The translations under genes were made by a program, and so were the position numbers. The notes below the pieces were generated by a model. It was given only the letters and a program-made list of their open reading frames with translations. It was not told where the DNA came from and did not search any database. From contig NSJK01000006.1 in NCBI GenBank assembly GCA_002632325.1, positions 62,001-126,000 on the forward strand: 64,000 nt of DNA, in the 5' to 3' direction. Shown one piece after another: positions 1 to 8,962 of this stretch (its first letter is position 1; each line of letters opens with the position of its first letter). This DNA comes from Lysobacterales bacterium (GTDB lineage Bacteria > Pseudomonadota > Gammaproteobacteria > Xanthomonadales > Rhodanobacteraceae).

Positions 1-442
1 GTGCGATCGCCTTCTCCAGCACCGGCGCCGAATCGACGAACACGCGATGGCCGAATGGCCCGGTCACCTCGGCGATTCGATCGGCGAGCTTCTGCAGCCG
101 ACCGCGCATGAGCTTGTGGTAATCGCGGCCGAGTGCATAGCGCGAGATGTAGGCGCGCTCGCCATCGGCGAGCACCTTCCAGCCTTCGTCGATGTCGGTC
201 GGTGCGTAATCCATGCGTGCCGAGATCACCCGCAGCGTGCCCGGTTGCAGCTCGGTCGGGCGCGAGCGGCGCGTGCCGTGGCGTTCCATGTAGTCCATCT
301 CGCCATGGCGACCCGCGGCGAGCCATTCGAGCAGGTGGGTTTCATCCGCGCCCAAGTCGACATCGGCAACGCCGATCTGCTGGAAGCCGAGTTCGGCGCC
401 CCACTGGCGCACTTGGGCAAGGAGCGCGGCGTAATCGATCAT
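1..442 (-). CDS. queG: Epoxyqueuosine reductase QueG, N-terminal part (runs off window)
   Basis: Only the first 147 codons are inside the window. QueG reduces epoxyqueuosine to queuosine at the wobble base of GUN-anticodon tRNAs in the cytoplasm, using cobalamin and two 4Fe-4S clusters (family knowledge). Read from the ATG at 442, the product starts MIDYAALLAQ, has GVADVDLG near residue 24, MDYMERHG near 49, and ends in the window with RVFVDSAPVLEK, a typical QueG stretch of the cobalamin-binding part. The ferredoxin-like cluster motifs would lie beyond position 1. It is divergent from nnr, with 50 bp between the start codons, the arrangement expected for the queG-nnr-tsaE neighbourhood of gammaproteobacteria. 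No reading-frame damage is visible in this part. Confidence 0.9.
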   Translation of the reverse strand, partial: MIDYAALLAQVRQWGAELGFQQIGVADVDLGADETHLLEWLAAGRHGEMDYMERHGTRRSRPTELQPGTLRVISARMDYAPTDIDEGWKVLADGERAYISRYALGRDYHKLMRGRLQKLADRIAEVTGPFGHRVFVDSAPVLEKAIA

Positions 443-480
443 GGCGGGCACGGCAGGCACATCGCGCGCAGGATGGCCGA

Positions 481-486
481 TAGAAT
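481..486 (+). promoter_or_regulatory. Putative -10 box of nnr, apparently leaderless
   Basis: TAGAAT lies six bases before the ATG at 493, so transcription would begin at or next to the start codon. There is no Shine-Dalgarno-like stretch before this ATG. The -35 region (about 458-463) is weak. The arrangement is repeated at amiC and mutL. Confidence 0.45.
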
Positions 487-492
487 GCGCCG

Positions 493-1983
493 ATGGCAAA
501 CGATCCGCGCGAGCATGCTCTCTACACCGCCACGCAGGTGCGCCTGATCGATCAGGTGGCGATCAGTCGCTTGCGCATTGCCGGGCCCGAGCTGATGCGG
601 CGCGCTGCGCTTGCGGCCTGGCAGTTGCTGCGTCGACGCTGGCCGCAGGCACGGCGTCTGCTGGTGCTCGCAGGCGGCGGCAACAATGGCGGCGATGCGT
701 TTGAGCTGGCGCACCTGGCCTTGCGCGACGGTCTTGCGGTCGAGGTGCTTGCGCTGACGGCTGCATCGACCGGCGATGCCGGTGTCATGCGCGCTGCCTT
801 CGTCGCCGCCGGTGGCGCCGTGGTCGTTGCCACAGCCGGGCTTGTGGTGCCGATGGCCGATGTCTGTGTCGATGGCCTGTTCGGCAGCGGCCTTGCCCGC
901 GATGTCGATGGTGTGGCGCGCGGTCTGATCGAGCAGGTCAATGCGAGCGGCATGCCCGTGCTTGCGCTTGATGTGCCTTCGGGGCTGGATGCCGATCGCG
1001 GCGTGCCACGCGCGGTGGCGATGCGCGCGGCGGCGACGCTCTGTTTCGTCGCCTGGAAGCGTGGCCTGTTCACGGCGCAGGGCGCCGAGTACTGCGGCGA
1101 GCGCGAGCTGGCGACGCTCGACATTCCGCTGACGGCGTACGAAGAATTCGCGGCTGGCGCGAACTTGCTCGGAGCGGACGTATTTGCCAGCCTGCCACGC
1201 CGGCGTGCGCATGCGAACAAGGGAGATTGCGGGCATGTGCTCGTGGTGGGTGGCGATCACGGTTTTGGTGGTGCGGTCCAGCTCTGCGCCGCGGCAGCGC
1301 TGCGCAGCGGCGCGGGACTGGTGAGTGTGGCCACGCATGCGATGCATGTGGGCGCGCTCAATGCAGCCTTGCCTGAGGCGATGGCGCATGGTGTCGAGGA
1401 AGATGCCGATCTGCAGGCCTTGCTCGCGCGCGCCAGCGTGATCGCGCTCGGGCCCGGGCTCGGACAAAGCGATTGGTCGCATCATCTGTTCGCTGCGGCG
1501 CTGGCTGTGGAAAAGCCCTGTGTCGTCGATGCCGATGCACTCAACCTGCTGGCACGCATGCCGCGCGAACTCGGCGCGCATTGCGTGATCACGCCGCATC
1601 CGGGGGAAGCTGCGCGCCTGCTCGGTTGCAGTGTTCACCAAGTTCAGGCTGATCGCTTCGAGTCCGTGCGTGCGCTCGCCAAACGCTTCAATGCAATGGC
1701 GGTGCTCAAGGGCAGCGGCAGCCTGATCGCTGCGCCCGATGGTCGCATCGCGGTGTGCGCCTGGGGCAATCCCGGCATGGCCAGCGGCGGCATGGGCGAT
1801 TTGCTCACCGGTGTCATTGCCGCGCTGCTCGCGCAGGGACTGGATGCATGGCAAGCCGCTGGTCTGGGTGTCGCCGTGCATGCGCGCGCAGGCGATCTGG
1901 CCGCGGCTTCCGGCGAGCGCGGCATGATCGCGACTGACTTGTTGCCGCACTTGCGCATCATGCTGAACGGACGTTTTGCATGA
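493..1983 (+). CDS. nnr: Bifunctional NAD(P)H-hydrate epimerase / ADP-dependent NAD(P)H-hydrate dehydratase
   Basis: This 496-residue cytoplasmic repair enzyme restores NAD(P)H from its hydrated form: the N-terminal YjeF domain (about residues 10-210) epimerises R- and S-NAD(P)HX, and the C-terminal YjeF_C/ribokinase-like domain (about 225-490) dehydrates S-NAD(P)HX using ADP. Visible motifs are LAGGGNNGGDAFE near residue 57, the conserved ribokinase-like KGSGSLIAAPDG near 405 and GNPGMASGGMGDLLTGV near 425, which is the nucleotide-binding signature of the dehydratase half. Full length matches E. coli YjeF/Nnr. The start at 493 is chosen because it follows a -10-like box directly. Its TGA overlaps the tsaE start (ATGA), so the two are probably translationally coupled. 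Confidence 0.95.
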   Translation: MANDPREHALYTATQVRLIDQVAISRLRIAGPELMRRAALAAWQLLRRRWPQARRLLVLAGGGNNGGDAFELAHLALRDGLAVEVLALTAASTGDAGVMRAAFVAAGGAVVVATAGLVVPMADVCVDGLFGSGLARDVDGVARGLIEQVNASGMPVLALDVPSGLDADRGVPRAVAMRAAATLCFVAWKRGLFTAQGAEYCGERELATLDIPLTAYEEFAAGANLLGADVFASLPRRRAHANKGDCGHVLVVGGDHGFGGAVQLCAAAALRSGAGLVSVATHAMHVGALNAALPEAMAHGVEEDADLQALLARASVIALGPGLGQSDWSHHLFAAALAVEKPCVVDADALNLLARMPRELGAHCVITPHPGEAARLLGCSVHQVQADRFESVRALAKRFNAMAVLKGSGSLIAAPDGRIAVCAWGNPGMASGGMGDLLTGVIAALLAQGLDAWQAAGLGVAVHARAGDLAAASGERGMIATDLLPHLRIMLNGRFA

Positions 1984-2465
1984 ACACGGCAATGCGCCTC
2001 GCCGGAATCGACGAGTCGGCCTTGGTCGCCCTCGCGCACTCGCTGGCCGGTCCGCTGCGCGATGGCGCCGTGGTGTATCTGCGCGGCGAACTCGGTGCCG
2101 GCAAGACCACGTTCGCGCGTGCCCTGCTCAAGGCGCTCGGTGTGGGCGAGCGCGTCAAGAGTCCGACCTACAGCCTGATCGAGTCGTATCGTGTCGGCGC
2201 ACTCGACATTCACCATCTCGATCTGTATCGCATCGCCGATCCGCACGAGCTCGAATGGCTCGGTCTTGCGGATCTGGCGACGCCATCGGCGCTGCTGCTG
2301 ATCGAGTGGCCCGAACGCGGAGGCGATGCAGTGCCGGCGGCCGATATCGAGGTCTGCCTGCAGCATGCGGGCGGCGTGCGCGACCTCGAAGTGCGCGCGA
2401 CGGGGCGCGGAAGCGAGCGGATCACGCGCGCAAGCGCTGCGGCTTCGGCAGCGACCCGGAGTTGA
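1980..2465 (+). CDS. tsaE: tRNA threonylcarbamoyladenosine biosynthesis ATPase TsaE
   Basis: TsaE is the ATPase partner of TsaB and TsaD in forming t6A37 on ANN-decoding tRNAs (cytoplasm). The 161-residue product has the Walker A loop GELGAGKTTFARALL near residues 36-50, followed by KSPTYSLIESY near 60 and the HHLDLYRI-DPHELEWLG stretch near 80-95, all characteristic of the family. Length is normal (about 150-160). It starts within the stop codon of nnr and no separate promoter is seen. The C-terminus is Ala/Ser/Arg rich and variable, as usual for this family. Confidence 0.95.
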   Translation: MNTAMRLAGIDESALVALAHSLAGPLRDGAVVYLRGELGAGKTTFARALLKALGVGERVKSPTYSLIESYRVGALDIHHLDLYRIADPHELEWLGLADLATPSALLLIEWPERGGDAVPAADIEVCLQHAGGVRDLEVRATGRGSERITRASAAASAATRS

Positions 2466-2516
2466 GTGGAACCTCAGAAACGTTACGCACCTGTCGGATT
2501 TGAAAGGAAAAATTAC

Positions 2517-2545
2517 TTGAACTCTGTGCCGTGTTCGGTTTGAAT
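2517..2545 (+). promoter_or_regulatory. Putative sigma-70 promoter of amiC, leaderless type
   Basis: TTGAAC (2517-2522) and TTGAAT (2540-2545) are separated by 17 bases. Seven bases follow before the ATG at 2553, so the transcript would begin at the start codon. No ribosome binding site is visible. Confidence 0.5.
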
Positions 2546-2552
2546 ACGCGCC

Positions 2553-3923
2553 ATGTGGGGAATCGGCCGCCATCACTTGCTCGTGCTCGGTCTGGCTGCA
2601 TTGACGGCAGGCCAGGATGCCGGCGCGGCCGAAATCAAGTCCCTGCGCATCTGGGCCGGCCCCGAATCGACTCGTGCTGTGTTCGATGTCTCCGGTCCGG
2701 TCGACTACAAACTGATTGAGCTCAACAAGCCCGATCGCCTCGTGCTTGATCTGCGCACCAGCCGGATCGAAGCGGGTTTCGAGGTGCCGTCGTTTACGCA
2801 AGGCCTGCTCAAGGGCGTGCGTGCGGGGCGGCAGGGCAAGACCGATGCGCGCGTGGTGTTCGACCTCGCCGATGGCGTCAAGCCCAAGAGTTTCCTGCTC
2901 GCGCCTGCCGACAAGTTCGGCTATCGCCTCGTGATCGACTTGTATCCGGCCAAGAGCGCCAAGCCCGAGCCGGTCAAGAGCGTGGCCGACATCGACAATG
3001 GCAAGTTGCGCAAGGTGATCGTCGCGATCGACGCCGGCCACGGTGGCGATGATCCCGGCGCGACCGGTGCCAGTGGCGCGCACGAGAAGACCATCACGCT
3101 CGCGGTTGCGCGCGAGCTCAAGAAGGTGATCGACGCGGCACCGGGCATGAGCGCAGTGCTCACGCGTGACGACGACTATTTCATTCCGCTTGAGCAGCGC
3201 TACCTCAAGGCGCGCGAAGCCAAGGCCGACCTGTTCATCTCGGTGCATGCCGATGCCTTCACCAACAGCGACGCGCGTGGATCGTCGGTGTGGGTGCTGT
3301 CGCCGCGCGGTGCCACCAGTGAAGCGGCGCGTTGGCTGGCCGACCGCGAAAATCGTGCCGACCTCGTCGGCGGCATTTCGCTCGACGACAAGGACGACAC
3401 CTTGGCCAAGGTGCTGCTCGATCTGTCGCAGGGTGCGACGATGGGTGCGAGCAATGCGGTGGCCGAGAATGTGCTCAAGGCATTGCGCAAGCTCGGGCCG
3501 ACCCATCGCAGTTACGTCGAGCGCGCCAATTTCGTCGTGCTGCGTTCACCCGATGTGCCGTCGATCCTCGTCGAGACCGCCTTCATCACCAACCCGAGCG
3601 AAGAAGCGCGCCTGACCGATCCGCGTCATCGCGAAAAGCTCGCCGACGCGATCCTCGATGGCGTGCGTGGCTATTTCCGTGCAACGCCACCGCCTGGCAC
3701 GCTGTTCGCGCAGGAGAACGCGCACGTCAAACCTGCGACCAAGCCGGTCGCGATCGCGCCAGCAAACAGCAAGAAGGCGGCGCGCTATGTCGTGCGCCGC
3801 GGTGAAACCCTGCGCACGATCGCCCAGGCGCATGGCATCACCGTGGCACAGTTGCGCGATGCCAATGAGCGTGCCAGTGAGCGCCTGCGCGCGGGCGAAG
3901 TGCTGGAAATTCCTTCGGGCTGA
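2553..3923 (+). CDS. amiC: N-acetylmuramoyl-L-alanine amidase with AMIN and LysM domains
   Basis: A 456-residue exported amidase that cleaves the amide bond between MurNAc and the stem peptide, typically at the division septum. The N-terminus is a hydrophobic signal peptide ending near AGAAE (residue 28). An AMIN domain (about 28-125) for envelope targeting precedes the zinc amidase_3 domain (about 150-370), with AIDAGHGGDDPGATG containing the first zinc His, KTITLAVARELKK with a conserved region, ISVHADAF with the second His and PSILVETAFITN with the catalytic Glu. A single LysM repeat (VRRGETLRTIAQAHG through LEIPSG, about 412-456) ends the protein. This domain order matches xanthomonad AmiC-like and E. 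coli AmiB-like enzymes, so the exact letter is uncertain. It lies between tsaE and mutL as in many gammaproteobacteria. Confidence 0.93.
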   Translation: MWGIGRHHLLVLGLAALTAGQDAGAAEIKSLRIWAGPESTRAVFDVSGPVDYKLIELNKPDRLVLDLRTSRIEAGFEVPSFTQGLLKGVRAGRQGKTDARVVFDLADGVKPKSFLLAPADKFGYRLVIDLYPAKSAKPEPVKSVADIDNGKLRKVIVAIDAGHGGDDPGATGASGAHEKTITLAVARELKKVIDAAPGMSAVLTRDDDYFIPLEQRYLKAREAKADLFISVHADAFTNSDARGSSVWVLSPRGATSEAARWLADRENRADLVGGISLDDKDDTLAKVLLDLSQGATMGASNAVAENVLKALRKLGPTHRSYVERANFVVLRSPDVPSILVETAFITNPSEEARLTDPRHREKLADAILDGVRGYFRATPPPGTLFAQENAHVKPATKPVAIAPANSKKAARYVVRRGETLRTIAQAHGITVAQLRDANERASERLRAGEVLEIPSG

Positions 3924-3952
3924 GCGTTGCACTGATTCACAAGCGCATCCGA

Positions 3953-3958
3953 TATCAT
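3953..3958 (+). promoter_or_regulatory. Putative -10 box of mutL, leaderless type
   Basis: TATCAT sits seven bases before the ATG at 3966 and a few bases before the alternative upstream ATG at 3957. The spacing supports 3966 as both transcription and translation start. No good -35 match was found. Confidence 0.4.
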
Positions 3959-3965
3959 GCGCACG

Positions 3966-5768
3966 ATGTCGCGCATCCGTCCGCTGCCCCCCGAACTCGT
4001 CAATCAGATCGCCGCCGGCGAGGTGATCGAGCGCCCGGCATCGGTGGTCAAGGAGCTGGTTGAAAACTGCCTCGACGCCGGCGCACGGCGTATCGAGATC
4101 GATCTCGAACAGGGCGGCGCGCGACTGATCCGCGTGCGCGATGATGGCGGCGGGATCGAGGCCGAGGATCTTCCGCTCGCGGTGAGCGCGCACGCGACCA
4201 GCAAGATCACCAGCTTCGATGATCTCGAGCGCGTCGCCACGCTCGGCTTTCGCGGCGAAGCCCTGCCTTCGATTGCCTCGGTGTCGCGCTTCGCGCTGAC
4301 ATCGCGCCGGGCGGGCAATGATCAGGCTTGGCGCATCGAAGTCGATGGCGGCAAGGCGCGCGCGGTGGTGCCGGCGCAGCATGCGCAGGGCAGCTGCGCG
4401 GAAGTGCGCGACCTGTTCTACAACCTGCCGGCGCGGCGCAAGTTCCTGCGCGCCGAACGCACCGAATTCGGCCATGTCGAGGACTGGGTCAAGTCGATGG
4501 CGTTGGCGCGGCCCGAAGTCGAGTTTCGTCTCGCTCACAACGGCAAGGCGGTGCGCTGGTTCAAGGCGGTGCGCGAAGCGGATGAACTCGAGCAGCGCCT
4601 GAGCGACGTGCTCGGCAGCGAATTTCCCGGCGCGAGCCTGCGCATCGAGCACGCCGCTGCGGGGCTGCGCCTGCATGGCTGGGTCGGCTTGCCGACGGCC
4701 TCGCGTGCGCAGGCCGACCAGCAGTATTTCCACGTCAATGGCCGCCTCGTGCGCGATCGGCTGGTTGCGCATGCGGTGCGCCAGGCGTATGCCGACGTGC
4801 TGTTTCATGGCCGCCATGCCGCCTTCGTGCTGTTCCTCGAACTCGATCCGGCACTGGTCGATGTCAACGTGCATCCGGCCAAGCATGAAGTGCGCTTCCG
4901 CGAAGGCCGCCTCGTCCACGATTTTCTCTATCGCACGCTCGATGAGGCGCTGGCGCAGACGCGCGCGGGCGGCGCGATGGGCGCCGCGCCTGCAGCGATC
5001 GCCGAGATGCGCGGGCCCACCGCAGCGCAAGCGTGGATGCCGACGCAGGCCGGGCTCGGTCTTGGCGTGCGCGAACCACTCGCCGATTACGCCGCCCTGC
5101 TTGGACGCGGGCCGTCGCTGCCGCAGTCACCGGTCGCAGTGATGCCGGCCTCTGCAGTTGGAATTGTCAGCGGTGACAGCGAGGTGCCGCCGCTGGGCTT
5201 TGCGCTGGCGCAACTGCACGGCATCTACGTGCTCGCCGAGAACGCGCATGGCCTGATCCTCGTCGACATGCATGCCGCGCATGAGCGCATCACCTACGAG
5301 AAGCTGAAGAATGCACGTGCCGGCGAAGGCATCCGCTCGCAATTGCTGCTGGTGCCACTCAGCGTGGCCTTGAGCGAGCGTGAGGCAAACCTCGTCGAGG
5401 AGCGTTACACCGATTTTGCCGCCCTGGGTTTCGAGCTCGTGCGCAGCGGGCCACAAAGCGTGGTGGTCAAGCGCATTCCGGTCGTGCTCGAAGGCGCCGA
5501 TGTCGGCCAGCTCGTGCGCGACGTGATCGCCGATCTTGCCGTGCACGGACAGACCCGGCGCATCGAGGAATGCAGCAATGAACTGCTCGCGACGATGGCC
5601 TGCCACGGTTCGGTGCGCGCCAATCGGCGCCTCACGCTTCCGGAAATGAATGCGCTGCTGCGCGAGATGGAAGCCACCGAACGCTCGGGCCAATGCAATC
5701 ACGGTCGGCCGACCTGGGTACAACTCGCGATTGCCGATCTCGATCGCCTGTTCCTGCGCGGGCGCTGA
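3966..5768 (+). CDS. mutL: DNA mismatch repair protein MutL
   Basis: MutL couples MutS mismatch recognition to MutH or UvrD in the cytoplasm. The 600-residue product has the GHKL ATPase motifs in order: the segment containing [10 protein letters not shown] with the catalytic Glu/Asn helix [14 protein letters not shown] (residues about 12-42), [11 protein letters not shown] (about 58), HATSKI (about 75) and [10 protein letters not shown] (about 92). The transducer domain has [14 protein letters not shown] near 300. The C-terminal dimerisation domain ends with a CNHGRPTW element close to the terminus, but no DQHAxxE endonuclease motif is obvious (the related stretch reads [10 protein letters not shown]), which matches MutH-dependent-type MutL, an inference. 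A start at 3957 (three codons earlier) is possible, but the -10 box at 3953-3958 favours 3966. Confidence 0.97.
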   Translation: MSRIRPLPPELVNQIAAGEVIERPASVVKELVENCLDAGARRIEIDLEQGGARLIRVRDDGGGIEAEDLPLAVSAHATSKITSFDDLERVATLGFRGEALPSIASVSRFALTSRRAGNDQAWRIEVDGGKARAVVPAQHAQGSCAEVRDLFYNLPARRKFLRAERTEFGHVEDWVKSMALARPEVEFRLAHNGKAVRWFKAVREADELEQRLSDVLGSEFPGASLRIEHAAAGLRLHGWVGLPTASRAQADQQYFHVNGRLVRDRLVAHAVRQAYADVLFHGRHAAFVLFLELDPALVDVNVHPAKHEVRFREGRLVHDFLYRTLDEALAQTRAGGAMGAAPAAIAEMRGPTAAQAWMPTQAGLGLGVREPLADYAALLGRGPSLPQSPVAVMPASAVGIVSGDSEVPPLGFALAQLHGIYVLAENAHGLILVDMHAAHERITYEKLKNARAGEGIRSQLLLVPLSVALSEREANLVEERYTDFAALGFELVRSGPQSVVVKRIPVVLEGADVGQLVRDVIADLAVHGQTRRIEECSNELLATMACHGSVRANRRLTLPEMNALLREMEATERSGQCNHGRPTWVQLAIADLDRLFLRGR

Positions 5769-5783
5769 AGCGTCGCCCTGTCT

Positions 5784-7352
5784 TCATTCGTCGCCCGCGG
5801 TGAGGATCGCAGGCTGCAGGCGCTGGCCGGCGCGGGCGCCCCAGCTGTAGGTGAGAAGGGCGATCGCGCTCACCATGAGCAGATCCCAGGGGTGCGTGAT
5901 GCTGGCGCGGCCGCCGAACGGGCCGAGCCACGAGGCGAGCATGAGCAGAGCATAGAGCGCGATCAGCCACAGCGAGGAGCGCACGTCGGCGATCAGGCCG
6001 GGTCGGCGCGCGGGGCTGCGTGCGATCCAGCCGACGTAGCCGACGTACAGCGCGATCTGCAGTCCCAGCAGCCACGATACGGTGGTCCAACCCGACCAGA
6101 ACACGATCAGGCTGGCGATCACGAACGAGGCGGGGCCGAGCACGCCAAAGGCGCTGACCTTGAAGGGCCGCTGCAGATCCGGCGCGGTGCGGCGCAGCGC
6201 GGCAGCCGTCACGGGTGCGACTGCGTAGCTCAGCACGAGCGCGGCCGAGACCACTTCGATCATCGCTGACCAGGATGGAAACGGCAGCGTCCAGAACACC
6301 GCGAGCGCGAAGCTCAACCACAGTGCGGGGCGCGGAATGCCTGATCTCGCATCGATCCGCGTGAAGAGCTTGAAAAAGGTGCCGCCGCGCGCCCAGCCAT
6401 AGACCACGCGCGGAGTGGCATTCATGTAGATGTTGCCGGTGCCACTGGGTGAAACCACGGCATCGCAGACCACGAGGAAGGCAAGCCAGGCGATGCCGAG
6501 CACGGCGGCGATGTCGTGGAACGGCAGCGAGAACATCTTGCTGATGCCGCTCCAGCCGTTCGCCAGCAGATCGGCCGGCACGGCGCCAAGAAACGCGATC
6601 TGCAGCAGCAGATAGATCAAGGTGGACAACACCACCGACAGGATCAACGCAATCGGAATGGTGCGTTGCGGATCGCGCACCTCGCTCGCCACGGCCACGA
6701 TCGGGGTGAGGCCGAGATAGGCGAAGATGATGCCGCCTGCCGACACCGCTGCTTCGACCCCGGAGAATCCGGACGGCGCGAAGCCGTGCACGGCGAGATT
6801 CTCCGGCTTGAAAAACGCGAGCAGCACGAGGATCACCAGCAACGGCACGACGAACTTGAAGATGCTGATGAGGTTGTTGGCGCGTGCAAAGGTCTTGACG
6901 CCTGCGTAATTGAGCGCGAAGAACAGCAGCAGCAGCGCGAACTGCAGGCTCCAGCCGAGCGCGCTTGGACCCTCCGAGCCGGCGGCGTTCAATCCCGGGA
7001 ACCAGGCGGCCGCGTATTGGCGACAGGCCACGACTTCGATCGCGATCAGACTCGAGAACGCGATCAGGGTCATCAGACCCATGAGGAAACCGAGCAAGGC
7101 GCCATGCGAATACGCGGGATAGCGCACCGGTCCGCCCGCGTGCGGCAGGGCGGCGCCGAGTTCGCAGTAGACCAGGCCGAGCAGCAACACGGCGGCCCCG
7201 CCGATCAGCCACGACACAATGCCCGCCGGCCCCGCCAGCGACGCCACGTGACTGGCCGAGAACAGCCAGCCGGAACCGAAGATCGAGCCGAGGCCAATGA
7301 AGGTGAGGTCGGTGAGGCTGAGACGCTGCTGAAACTTGCCCGATGCCGACAT
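5784..7352 (-). CDS. APC-superfamily amino acid permease, probable hydroxyproline/proline importer
   Basis: A 522-residue inner-membrane permease with about twelve to thirteen hydrophobic segments. The N-terminus SLTDLTFIGLGSIFGSGWLF is the APC family signature in which the GSGW loop unwinds TM1. Start chosen at MSASGKFQQ (7352), since the longer frame to 7427 adds an Arg-rich stretch unlike permeases. It is the last gene of the hydroxyproline catabolic block, 121 bp downstream of the aldehyde dehydrogenase and on the same strand, so I infer that it imports hydroxyproline or a related amino acid; the sequence alone does not show the substrate. It meets mutL tail to tail with 15 bp between the stops. 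Confidence 0.8.
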   Translation of the reverse strand: MSASGKFQQRLSLTDLTFIGLGSIFGSGWLFSASHVASLAGPAGIVSWLIGGAAVLLLGLVYCELGAALPHAGGPVRYPAYSHGALLGFLMGLMTLIAFSSLIAIEVVACRQYAAAWFPGLNAAGSEGPSALGWSLQFALLLLFFALNYAGVKTFARANNLISIFKFVVPLLVILVLLAFFKPENLAVHGFAPSGFSGVEAAVSAGGIIFAYLGLTPIVAVASEVRDPQRTIPIALILSVVLSTLIYLLLQIAFLGAVPADLLANGWSGISKMFSLPFHDIAAVLGIAWLAFLVVCDAVVSPSGTGNIYMNATPRVVYGWARGGTFFKLFTRIDARSGIPRPALWLSFALAVFWTLPFPSWSAMIEVVSAALVLSYAVAPVTAAALRRTAPDLQRPFKVSAFGVLGPASFVIASLIVFWSGWTTVSWLLGLQIALYVGYVGWIARSPARRPGLIADVRSSLWLIALYALLMLASWLGPFGGRASITHPWDLLMVSAIALLTYSWGARAGQRLQPAILTAGDE

Positions 7353-7473
7353 GCGCGTTCTTCCGATGCAAATTGAATGTGGTTCAGAGCGGGCAAGAAT
7401 ACGGCGGCCCCGGTTCTTTGGGCTCACCTTTCCCGAGCCGGTGCGATGGGTAACAGCTCATGGCGCGTGGCGA

Positions 7474-8958
7474 TCATCGGTTGACGTACCAGATGGTCTT
7501 GGTTTCGAGGTATTGGTCGAAGGCTTCGAGGCCGTTGTCGCGGCCGCCGAATCCCGACTGCCGATAACCACCGAAAGGCGTGGTGATGTCTCCTTCGGAG
7601 AAGCCGTTGACCGACACCGTGCCGGCGCGAATCGCGGCTGCGACGCGCTGTGCGCGATGCAGGTTCTGCGTGTAGATCGACGCGGTGAGGCCGTAGCAGG
7701 TGTCATTCGCAAGCGCGATGGCTTCCTCTTCACTGTCGAAGCCCGTCACCGCAAGCAGCGGCCCGAACACTTCCTCGCGGAACAGGCGGTTGCCCGGCGG
7801 GACATCGACGAACACCGTCGGCTCCACATACCAGCCGCTGAGGAAGTCGCTGTGGATCTTGCCGCCGGCGATGCAGCGCAGGCCATCGGCACGGGCCTGA
7901 TCGAGAAAGCCTTTGACCTTGGCCAGATGCGCGCCTTCGACCAGCGGGCCGATGCGCACGCCCGGCGCGCGCGGATCGCCGAGCTTCCAGTCGACCAGGC
8001 CCGCGACGAGTCGTTCCAGCAGCGCATGCTTGATCGTGTTGTCGACCAGCAGGCGCGAACCGCAACTGCAGTTCTCGCCCATGTTCCAGAACGCAGCATT
8101 GAGGAGGTCGCCGATCGCACTGTCGAGATCGGCATCGGCGAACACGACTTGCGGATTCTTGCCGCCGCATTCGAGCACGACTTGCTTGAGATTGCTTTCG
8201 GCCGCGTACTTGAGGAACAGGCGACCGACTTCGGTCGAGCCGGTGAAGGAAACGACATCCACATCGGCGTGGCGACCGAGTGCTTCGCCCGCCTCCTCGC
8301 CCAGACCATTGACGACGATCAGCGCAGCCGGGGGAATGCCGGCTTCGTGTGCCAGCTCGGTCATGCGCACGGCCGACAGCGGCGTCAGTTCGGCGGGTTT
8401 GACGATCACGCTGTTGCCGACGGCGAGTGCGGGTCCGACTTTCCATGCGTACATCTGTGCGGGGAAATTCCACGGCAATACCGCGCCGACCACCCCAGCC
8501 GGCTCCCTGACGATGAGGCCGGTGGCTTTGGCGGTGGTCGGCGCGATCCGGCCATAACACTTGTCGATCGCTTCGGCATACCAGCGCAAGGTGTCGATCG
8601 TCGCCGGGATGTCGGTGTTCACGCATTCGTCGATCGGCTTGCCGGCATCGATGCAGTCGAGCGCGGCCAGTTCCTCGGCATGCATCACGAGCAGATCGCA
8701 CCATCGGAGCATCGCCGCCTTGCGCTCGCCGGGACTGCAACTGCGCCAGACCCCAGTCTCGAAACACGCGCGTGCGATGCGCACCGCTGCATCGACTTCA
8801 GCCTTGCCGCCCGCGCCGAGCGTGCCGATCACGCTGTCATCGATCGGCGTGCGGTTGATCAGGCCCGCATCGTTGCCGACGAAGCCCGCGATCCGTTGCG
8901 GCGCCTGCAATTGGCCACGCGCTGCGCGCGCGAACACGTCCTGCCTGCTCAGTGGCAT
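7474..8958 (-). CDS. Aldehyde dehydrogenase (PuuC-like), probable 2-oxoglutarate semialdehyde dehydrogenase
   Basis: A 494-residue NAD(P)-dependent aldehyde dehydrogenase. Motifs: GAVLPWNFPAQM (about residue 148), the cofactor loop VVSFTGSTEVGR (about 225), the general-base Glu in VLECGGKNPQ (about 253) and the nucleophile in NMGENCSCGSR (about 287, first Cys of CSC). The start at 8958 follows directly behind the DapA-like gene (four bases gap). In trans-4-hydroxy-L-proline breakdown the last step oxidises 2-oxoglutarate semialdehyde to 2-oxoglutarate; position in the operon right after the deaminase makes that the most probable role (inference). The sequence itself resembles PuuC-type dehydrogenases, so a broader substrate range cannot be excluded. 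Confidence 0.85.
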   Translation of the reverse strand: MPLSRQDVFARAARGQLQAPQRIAGFVGNDAGLINRTPIDDSVIGTLGAGGKAEVDAAVRIARACFETGVWRSCSPGERKAAMLRWCDLLVMHAEELAALDCIDAGKPIDECVNTDIPATIDTLRWYAEAIDKCYGRIAPTTAKATGLIVREPAGVVGAVLPWNFPAQMYAWKVGPALAVGNSVIVKPAELTPLSAVRMTELAHEAGIPPAALIVVNGLGEEAGEALGRHADVDVVSFTGSTEVGRLFLKYAAESNLKQVVLECGGKNPQVVFADADLDSAIGDLLNAAFWNMGENCSCGSRLLVDNTIKHALLERLVAGLVDWKLGDPRAPGVRIGPLVEGAHLAKVKGFLDQARADGLRCIAGGKIHSDFLSGWYVEPTVFVDVPPGNRLFREEVFGPLLAVTGFDSEEEAIALANDTCYGLTASIYTQNLHRAQRVAAAIRAGTVSVNGFSEGDITTPFGGYRQSGFGGRDNGLEAFDQYLETKTIWYVNR

Positions 8959-8962
8959 GGTT

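Noticed and set aside
439..1992. A 517-codon open frame on the minus strand over nnr
   Set aside because: It is antisense to a clearly conserved enzyme, has no recognisable domain and reflects third-position GC bias; the same applies to long minus frames over amiC (1644-3506) and mutL (3546-5030).
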